61,170 bases of DNA. Origin: Pseudonocardia alaniniphila. GTDB taxonomy: Bacteria > Actinomycetota > Actinomycetes > Mycobacteriales > Pseudonocardiaceae. Positions 58,922 through 61,170 of the stretch are shown here, piece after piece (position 1 is the first letter of the stretch; each line of letters begins with the position of its first letter). Under the pieces are notes generated by a model. The model was not told where the DNA came from. It worked only from the letters and a program-made list of their open reading frames with translations, and did no database searches. Position numbers and translations under genes: made by a program. Location of the stretch: NCBI RefSeq assembly GCF_022524485.1, contig NZ_JAKXMK010000049.1, positions 1 to 61,170 of the forward strand. Reading direction: 5' to 3'.

Positions 58922-58954
58922 CGTGCAATTCGCATGGCTGTCGTCAATTGCACG
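58922..58954. promoter_or_regulatory. Inverted repeat CGTGCAATT / AATTGCACG
   Basis: Perfect 9-bp arms at 58922-58930 and 58946-58954 separated by 15 bases, immediately after the acyl-CoA dehydrogenase stop and 24 bases before the second CoA-transferase. AT-rich arms and no T-tract argue for a binding site rather than a terminator. Confidence 0.5.
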
Positions 58955-58978
58955 GAACCGACCACTAATTGGGTGATC

Positions 58979-60220
58979 ATGACCTCAGATATCAGGGAAC
59001 CGGCTCGCCGGATCGACGGTCAGCACGTTCCGAACGTGAACCCGCTCCAGGGAGTGCGCGTGCTCGAGTTCGCCAGCTCCCTCTCCGGCCCGTACATGGG
59101 CATGGTCTTCGGTGACCTGGGGGCGAGCGTCGTCAAGATCGAGAGCCCCGGCGGTGGCGACATGACACGTGGCTGGGGCCCGACGGCGGGCGGCGAAAGC
59201 GCCTACTTCCTGTCGACGAACCGCAACAAGCGGTCGATCGTGGTGGATCTGCGTACCGGGGAGGGTGTGCGGCTGGCCCGTCGCCTCATCGCCGACGCCG
59301 ACGTCGTCGTCGACAACTTCCGGCCGGACAGCAAGCTGCGGGCCGTCTTCTCCTACGACCAGGTCCGGGAGGTCAACCCGCGGGCTGTCCACGTGCAGTT
59401 GTCGGCCTTCGGCACGCATGGGCCGTGGAGTGGCCGGCCGGGCTACGACCTGATCGCCCAGGCCACTGGTGGGCTCATGTCGGTGACCGGAGATCCGGGT
59501 GGGAATCCCGTTCGAGCAGGATTCTCCGTTGCCGACCTCACGACCGGGCTCTTCGGTCTGATCGGTGCGCTCGCGGCGCTGGCGGAACGGGAGCGGACGG
59601 GACAGGGGCGGCTGGTTACCACGTCCCTTTTCGAGGCACAGCTCGCTCTGCACGTCAATCTGGCGATGAACCTGTTCGTCGCCGGTGTCAAGCCCGTCGC
59701 ACTCGGGTCGGCGCACCCGGACCTGGCGCCGTATCAGGCGTTCACAGGGCGGGACGGCGACTTCGTCGTGGCCGTCGCCACCGAACGACTCTGGGAGCGA
59801 TTCTGCCAGGCCATCGATCGGATCGATCTGCTCGACGATCCGCGATTCGCCGACAACTCGAAACGGGTGCAGCACCGCGCCGTTCTGGCCGACCTGCTCA
59901 ACCACACATTCGCGACCGAGTCGGTGTCCCACTGGGTAGGGCGGCTTGATCGTGCGCAGATTCCCGCGGCGCCTATTCTGTCTATCGAGCAGGTGTACTC
60001 GATCGAGCACACCTCGGCGCTGGGAGTCGTGACGACTCTGGCCCACCCGACAGCGGGTCTCATCGATCAGGTCGCGAGCCCGCTGTCCTTCGATGACATG
60101 CGCGCCAGGCCGCGATCTGCGCCGCCCACCCTTGGCCAACACACAGACGAGATCTTGGCCGAGCTCGGAATCGACGCCTCTGCCGGCGCCGCGCTGCGGC
60201 GCGACGGGATCGTCGCCTAG
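58979..60220 (+). CDS. Class III (CaiB/BaiF) CoA-transferase, copy 2
   Basis: A 413-residue family III CoA-transferase, only distantly similar to copy 1. LQGVRVLEFASSLSGPYMGMVFGDLGASVVKIESPGGGDMTR, GYDLIAQATGGLMSVTG and catalytic Asp in SVADLTTGLFG. I chose ATG 58979; ATG 58934 is in frame but would place the inverted repeat inside the gene. Two CoA-transferases with one dehydrogenase between them suggest two related acids or an alternative donor. Confidence 0.88.
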   Translation: MTSDIREPARRIDGQHVPNVNPLQGVRVLEFASSLSGPYMGMVFGDLGASVVKIESPGGGDMTRGWGPTAGGESAYFLSTNRNKRSIVVDLRTGEGVRLARRLIADADVVVDNFRPDSKLRAVFSYDQVREVNPRAVHVQLSAFGTHGPWSGRPGYDLIAQATGGLMSVTGDPGGNPVRAGFSVADLTTGLFGLIGALAALAERERTGQGRLVTTSLFEAQLALHVNLAMNLFVAGVKPVALGSAHPDLAPYQAFTGRDGDFVVAVATERLWERFCQAIDRIDLLDDPRFADNSKRVQHRAVLADLLNHTFATESVSHWVGRLDRAQIPAAPILSIEQVYSIEHTSALGVVTTLAHPTAGLIDQVASPLSFDDMRARPRSAPPTLGQHTDEILAELGIDASAGAALRRDGIVA

Positions 60221-60266
60221 CCGGTATCGGCCAACCGAACATCAGCCACAGGGAGAACCAGAACGC

Positions 60267-61040
60267 GTGGGTGCACCGACAGTCAGCGACAACAGAAGGA
60301 TTCGCTGGATCACGCTGAATCGACCGGACGCGGCCAACGCGCTGCGCGTCCAGGACCTCGACGTCATCGCGGAGGCCGTCACCACGGACCTGGCAGGGAT
60401 TCGGGCCGTCGTGATCACCGGACAGGGCGACCGAGCCTTCTCCGCGGGAATGCACCTCGACACCTTCCGTGATGCGGACCGGGAAGGGAGCCGGCGCAGC
60501 ATCGCCAGTGTCGGGCGCTGCATCGCAGCCGTTCGAACCTGCTCCGTGCCAACGCTCGCCGTCGTCAACGGTGCGTGCATCGGCGCGGCTTTCGAACTCG
60601 TCCTCGCCTGTGACCTGCGGATCGCCGCACCTGGAGTCCGATTCGGCCTGCCCGAGGTCAAACTCGGTGTGCCCTCGGTCGTCGACGCAGCGCTGCTCCC
60701 GCATTTCATCGGACTCTCGAAGGCCCGCGAGCTGATCCTCACCGGCAACATGTACGCGCTGGAGGAACTCGGGGTCGACCGTCTGGTCAGCCGGGTAGTG
60801 CCCCACGAGGCGCTGGAATCCGCGGCCCGGGAGCTCATCGAGCAGGTCATCGCACACTCACCGGAGGTACTGACCGCTCAGAAGAGCCTGTTCGAGACGT
60901 GGCTGAACTGCTCGCTGCGGGAGAGCGTCGACATCAGCATGGACGTGTTCGCCACCATGTTCGACCTCCCGTCGACCACCGAGAACATCGCCGCGTACGC
61001 GGCCGGGCGGAGTCGATCGTCCAGGCCTCCGGCCGGCTGA
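60267..61040 (+). CDS. Enoyl-CoA hydratase/isomerase family protein
   Basis: A 257-residue crotonase-fold protein. Oxyanion-hole segments AFSAGMHLDTF and NGACIGAAFELVLACDLRIAA; one acidic residue is present in FGLPEVKLGVPS (Glu144 position of rat hydratase), but the second position is not an obvious Glu (SVVDAALLPHFIG). So hydration is possible but another crotonase reaction (isomerase, hydrolase) is not excluded. GTG 60267 follows AGGGAGAACC. It comes 46 bases after the CoA-transferase and precedes a thiolase-like gene, so a beta-oxidation order is kept. Confidence 0.82.
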   Translation: MGAPTVSDNRRIRWITLNRPDAANALRVQDLDVIAEAVTTDLAGIRAVVITGQGDRAFSAGMHLDTFRDADREGSRRSIASVGRCIAAVRTCSVPTLAVVNGACIGAAFELVLACDLRIAAPGVRFGLPEVKLGVPSVVDAALLPHFIGLSKARELILTGNMYALEELGVDRLVSRVVPHEALESAARELIEQVIAHSPEVLTAQKSLFETWLNCSLRESVDISMDVFATMFDLPSTTENIAAYAAGRSRSSRPPAG

Positions 61041-61097
61041 TGCCCTCCGAGCGACGCAGTATCGAGAGACCCGCACCGAGAGAACGGAGAAATGCAC

Positions 61098-61170
61098 ATG
61101 GCACCGCGACGGGCGGCGATCGCCGGGATCCACGAGTACCCCCTGCGCCGGGCACCCGGCCGCAGCAAGA
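61098..61170 (+). CDS. Thiolase / lipid-transfer-like protein, N-terminal fragment (3' truncated by window)
   Basis: The last 73 bases encode MAPRRAAIAGIHEYPLRRAPGRSK and run off the window. AAIAGIHEYPLR is the usual start of the actinobacterial thiolase-domain (SCP-x like) acetyl-CoA acetyltransferases that close beta-oxidation modules. GGAGA precedes; ATG 61092 is an in-frame alternative. With only 24 residues the call leans on this motif and context. Confidence 0.6.
   Translation, partial: MAPRRAAIAGIHEYPLRRAPGRSK

Noticed and set aside
1..61170. Mobile elements, integrases, tRNA attachment sites or CRISPR arrays
   Set aside because: No transposase-like frame, terminal inverted repeat pair, regularly spaced repeat array or tRNA-like fold was found by eye on either strand.

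Overview
The window is high-GC, densely packed DNA with many GTG and TTG starts, 1-4 nt start/stop overlaps and families typical of soil Actinomycetota. A Pseudonocardia/Amycolatopsis-like host is my guess from style only. I see no rRNA, tRNA, CRISPR array, transposase or phage gene. Almost everything belongs to peripheral catabolism: oxidoreductases, ring-hydroxylating and ring-cleaving enzymes, transporters and CoA chemistry, each block with its own regulator.

Region 1 (1-11.1 kb, + strand): the tail of an amidohydrolase, an isochorismatase-like hydrolase, a FAD/NAD(P) flavoprotein, a YceI protein, a zinc alcohol dehydrogenase, a small HX3CX2C zinc-binding protein, a GMC oxidoreductase, a GAF-LuxR regulator, then a translationally coupled Rieske dioxygenase alpha/beta pair and an MFS porter. 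Region 2 (11.1-23.3 kb): a sugar-type ABC importer without ATPase, an MDR dehydrogenase, an orphan PotD-like binding lipoprotein, an AraC regulator, a second GMC oxidoreductase, an HSL-type esterase and an MFS porter. A 31-bp element with two half-sites 22 bp apart occurs three times here. Region 3 (23.7-27.7 kb): an Asp-nucleophile alpha/beta hydrolase, an SDR lacking its catalytic Tyr, a MerR regulator and a PrsW-type membrane protease.

Region 4 (27.9-33.0 kb, + strand) is a complete, translationally coupled 3-hydroxyanthranilate meta-cleavage operon: semialdehyde dehydrogenase, oxopentenoate hydratase, oxalocrotonate decarboxylase, RidA-type deaminase, 3-hydroxyanthranilate 3,4-dioxygenase and ACMS decarboxylase. 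Facing it on the minus strand (38.7-33.0 kb) is an operon I do not recognise from any described pathway: a small ferredoxin-fold protein, two different paralogues of the 3-hydroxyanthranilate dioxygenase that keep its four-cysteine metal site but lack its third iron-binding histidine, a 7Fe ferredoxin, a CobW-type metallochaperone, a YtcJ-type amidohydrolase and a LysR regulator. I regard it as the best candidate for an undescribed system.

Region 5 (39.1-51.4 kb): a type B carboxylesterase, an AfsR/LuxR-type ATPase regulator, a three-component cytochrome P450 operon (P450, ferredoxin, ferredoxin reductase), two MFS porters, a LysR regulator and a thiamine-diphosphate enzyme. Region 6 (51.5 kb to the end): LysR and IclR regulators with clear palindromes at their start codons, an acyl-CoA dehydrogenase/SDR pair, and an acyl-CoA module (class III CoA-transferase, glutaryl-CoA-dehydrogenase-like enzyme, second CoA-transferase, enoyl-CoA hydratase, start of a thiolase-like gene). 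It probably activates and beta-oxidises an organic acid.
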